A stretch of 7,846 nucleotides of DNA, from the NCBI GenBank assembly GCA_030695285.1, contig JAUYTF010000070.1, positions 1 through 7,846 on the forward strand. Direction: 5' to 3'. Each line of letters starts with the position of its first letter. The first letter of the stretch is position 1. This DNA comes from Eubacteriales bacterium (GTDB taxonomy: Bacteria; Bacillota; Clostridia; Christensenellales; CAG-138). A model generated the notes under the pieces. That model worked only from the letters and a program-made list of their open reading frames with translations, was not told where the DNA came from and ran no database searches. Positions 5,747 to 7,846 of this stretch are shown here, piece after piece. The position numbers were made by a program, and so were the translations under genes.

Positions 5747-7225
5747 TTGAGCGGCATATTTTTTGAAGTACGGAACATCAGCAAATCCTTTCCGGGCGTG
5801 AAGGCGCTGGACAGCGTCAGCATGTCCATCAACCGTGGCGAGGTTCGCGCACTGGTTGGAGAAAACGGAGCAGGAAAGACTACCTTGATGAAGGTGCTAA
5901 ACGGCAATTACAAGGCGGATAGCGGTGCTTTGTTTATCGACGGCTGCGAGGTTTGTATTACGGACCCGACGGTTGCCGCGCATATGGGCATCAGTATTAT
6001 CTTTCAGGAATTAAACCTAGTGAATGGGCTCTCGATTGCGGAGAACATTTTCGCTGGCCGCCTCAGTGAAGGCGGTAGGCCGATTCGATGGCGTGAGATT
6101 CGAAAAAAGGCGAAAGAATACCTCGATCGTATTGGGTTTAATATTGACCCGAAGATTGAGGTTGGCAAACTCTCCGTCGCTGGCAAGCAGATGGTTGAAA
6201 TCGCCAAAGCACTCAGTTACAACGCGCAGTTGATCCTCATGGACGAACCCTCGGCGTCGCTGACGCAAAACGAACTTGAAAAACTCTTTGCGATCATCCG
6301 GGATCTGAAACAAAAGGGGATCGCTGTGATATACATTTCCCATCGATTGGAAGAGATTTTTTCAATCTGCGATTCGGTAACCGTCATGAGAGACGGCGAG
6401 ATCATAGGAACCTCATCTGTTCAGGATGTAACGAAAAACAGGCTGGTGGAAATGATGGTTGGCCGAGAAATCAACCAAGCGTTTCCGCAGCGCGAGCATC
6501 ACATTCAGGAGGAGGTTCTTCGTGTAGAGAATCTCATGCGCAAAGGCGGAAAGGCGAAAATCAGCTTCAACCTGCATCGTGGAGAGGTGCTCGGTATTGC
6601 CGGGCTCGTCGGAGCAGGTCGAACCGAGGCGATGCGCGCGCTTTATGGCGTAGACTATATCGCCGGTGGTAGCGTGTTTGTCAAGGGAAAAAAGCTTCAA
6701 TCTAGTTCGCCGCGCGCAGCCAAGGACGCCGGGATCGCATTTTTAACAGAGGATCGCAAGGATGAGGGGTTAACAATAGACTTTTCGATCAAGAGCAATA
6801 TCGTTATGGCAAATCTGAAGAAAATCGTCGGGCGCTTATTTTTGAGTAACGCAAAGGAAAATGCGATCGCTGATGAGTACATTCAGGCGATCAAAATCAA
6901 AACGCCGTCTCGTACTCAGAAAGTGCTGAATCTCTCGGGAGGCAATCAGCAAAAGGTTGTCGTCGCGAAATGGTTCAACACGGACTCCGATATCATCATC
7001 ATGGATGAGCCAACACGCGGCATCGACGTTGGCGCGAAATATGAAATCTATGAGATCATCAACGATCTGGTTTCACATGGAAAGGCCGTCATCATGATCA
7101 GCTCTGAGCTGCCCGAGGTTCTTGGCATGAGCGATCGTGTGCTCGTTATGAAAAGCGACGCGATTGTGGCCGAACTGACGGGCGAACGGATCAACGCGGT
7201 CGATATTATGAACTACGCATTCTGA
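5747..7225 (+). CDS. Sugar ABC importer ATPase with two nucleotide-binding domains (RbsA/MglA-like)
   Basis: This 492-residue cytoplasmic subunit powers sugar import by ATP hydrolysis. Numbered from the TTG start, domain 1 has Walker A GENGAGKTT (38-46), Q-loop IIFQE, signature LSVAGKQ (142-148), Walker B LILMDEP (162-168) and switch histidine in ISHRLEE. Domain 2 has the family's degenerate Walker A GLVGAGRT (286-293), the TEDRKDEGL motif, signature LSGGNQQ (396-402) and Walker B IIIMDEP (416-422), with SSELPE where a histidine would be. This asymmetry is normal for RbsA/MglA/XylG proteins. The N-terminus from TTG (MSGIFFEVRNISKSFPGVKAL) matches the usual family start; the ATG at 5738 would add three residues. 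It sits between binding-protein and permease genes; the hairpin upstream suggests lower expression than the binding protein. Confidence 0.95.
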   Translation: MSGIFFEVRNISKSFPGVKALDSVSMSINRGEVRALVGENGAGKTTLMKVLNGNYKADSGALFIDGCEVCITDPTVAAHMGISIIFQELNLVNGLSIAENIFAGRLSEGGRPIRWREIRKKAKEYLDRIGFNIDPKIEVGKLSVAGKQMVEIAKALSYNAQLILMDEPSASLTQNELEKLFAIIRDLKQKGIAVIYISHRLEEIFSICDSVTVMRDGEIIGTSSVQDVTKNRLVEMMVGREINQAFPQREHHIQEEVLRVENLMRKGGKAKISFNLHRGEVLGIAGLVGAGRTEAMRALYGVDYIAGGSVFVKGKKLQSSSPRAAKDAGIAFLTEDRKDEGLTIDFSIKSNIVMANLKKIVGRLFLSNAKENAIADEYIQAIKIKTPSRTQKVLNLSGGNQQKVVVAKWFNTDSDIIIMDEPTRGIDVGAKYEIYEIINDLVSHGKAVIMISSELPEVLGMSDRVLVMKSDAIVAELTGERINAVDIMNYAF

Positions 7226-7239
7226 GAGATGGTGAGCAA

Positions 7240-7846
7240 ATGAGTGATGTAAATGAATCCAAGTGGAACAAAATCGGAGGTTGGACGCGCGATAACACAA
7301 ACCTGCTGCTGCTTATCGCATTGATTATAGCAGGAGCTCTCCTAAGTGAAAACTTCTTTTCTTGGTCGAACCTAATGAATCTAATGCGCCGTATTTCGGT
7401 CAACGGAGTGATGGCAATCGGATTTACGATGACTCTTTTAGTTGGGGGGTTCGACCTATCCATCGGCGCAACGCTCTCCATGTGTGCGGTGTTATGCGTT
7501 GGAGTTGAAAAATCCTCTGGCTCAGCCGCACTGGGCATGACCGTCGCATTGAGCGCAGGCTTAGCAATGGGCGCGTTCAACGGCGTTTTGATGATGGTGA
7601 CGCGCGGTGGCAGCGGCGAAGCGTTTCTCATCACACTGGCTACGGGTATGGTTGGAACAGCAATTGCACTGACCTATTGCAGCGGATTAGATATCTATGG
7701 TGTCAACGCCGATTGGTACAAGGCGATTGGCCAAGGTAACGTTGCAACATTCCCGATCGCGGCTATTATTTGGATTATTCTGATGGTCATCATGCAGGTC
7801 ATCATCAAGAAAACGCAATTCGGGCGAAGGCTAATCTTAAGCGGCG
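7240..7846 (+). CDS. Sugar ABC importer permease, RbsC-like (partial, 3' end outside window)
   Basis: This frame is open from ATG 7240 to the right edge, giving 202 residues of a membrane permease normally about 310-340 long. It begins 14 bases after the ATPase stop, with a weak GGTGAG ribosome-binding site (7231-7236), and completes the binding protein-ATPase-permease order. Visible features are a first membrane segment (about 21-38), the family signature GGFDLSIG (69-76, usually GG.DLS.G) within a hydrophobic stretch at 54-89, further membrane segments at about 98-119, 128-147 and 170-189, and the loop TQFGRRL (192-198), which matches the conserved T.FGR segment. The region that usually reads NG.L......PPFI.TL is here NGVLMMVTRGGSGEAFLITL, lacking the prolines and carrying extra glycines. 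It forms the transmembrane channel, alone as a dimer or with a second permease beyond the window. Confidence 0.92.
   Translation, partial: MSDVNESKWNKIGGWTRDNTNLLLLIALIIAGALLSENFFSWSNLMNLMRRISVNGVMAIGFTMTLLVGGFDLSIGATLSMCAVLCVGVEKSSGSAALGMTVALSAGLAMGAFNGVLMMVTRGGSGEAFLITLATGMVGTAIALTYCSGLDIYGVNADWYKAIGQGNVATFPIAAIIWIILMVIMQVIIKKTQFGRRLILSG

Overview
The window looks like chromosomal DNA from a Gram-positive anaerobe of the Bacillota (Clostridia-like). This is inferred from the strong purine-rich Shine-Dalgarno sites, two lipoprotein-type substrate-binding proteins, a YesM/YesN-type two-component pair, and sigma-A-like promoters. Base composition is intermediate: G+C-rich in the kinase and response-regulator genes, more A+T-rich around the LacI-type regulator. 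No rRNA, tRNA, CRISPR array, insertion sequence or phage gene was seen.

Layout. The left part reads on the minus strand: a sensor histidine kinase (2901-1096), its AraC-type response regulator (1099-338, ATGA overlap), a 255-base gap with hairpins, a direct repeat and a good promoter, then the first 27 codons of a lipoprotein, probably the binding protein of one ABC importer (82-1). A 371-base gap with the kinase promoter separates this block from a LacI/GalR-family regulator on the minus strand (4286-3273). A 368-base divergent control region follows. To its right, on the plus strand, lies a sugar ABC importer of the RbsB-RbsA-RbsC type: binding lipoprotein (4655-5668), double-ATPase subunit (5747-7225) and a permease cut by the window edge (7240-7846).

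Inferred working. The LacI-type protein probably represses the plus-strand importer, and perhaps itself, through TACTAA/TTAGTA half-sites clustered over both divergent promoters. The membrane kinase probably senses an extracellular sugar, or a binding protein loaded with it, and phosphorylates the AraC-type regulator, which would activate the lipoprotein gene at the left edge. The window would then hold two adjacent, separately controlled carbohydrate-uptake units. The transported sugar cannot be told from sequence alone.

All genes belong to well-known families and I see no convincing undescribed system. The points worth a second look are regulatory: the half-site cluster, an operator-like palindrome inside the left promoter, a duplicated response-regulator tail that includes the stop codon, a long leader before the binding-protein gene, a 14-bp hairpin beside a probable TTG start, and orphan ribosome-binding sites in the gap at 2963-3272.
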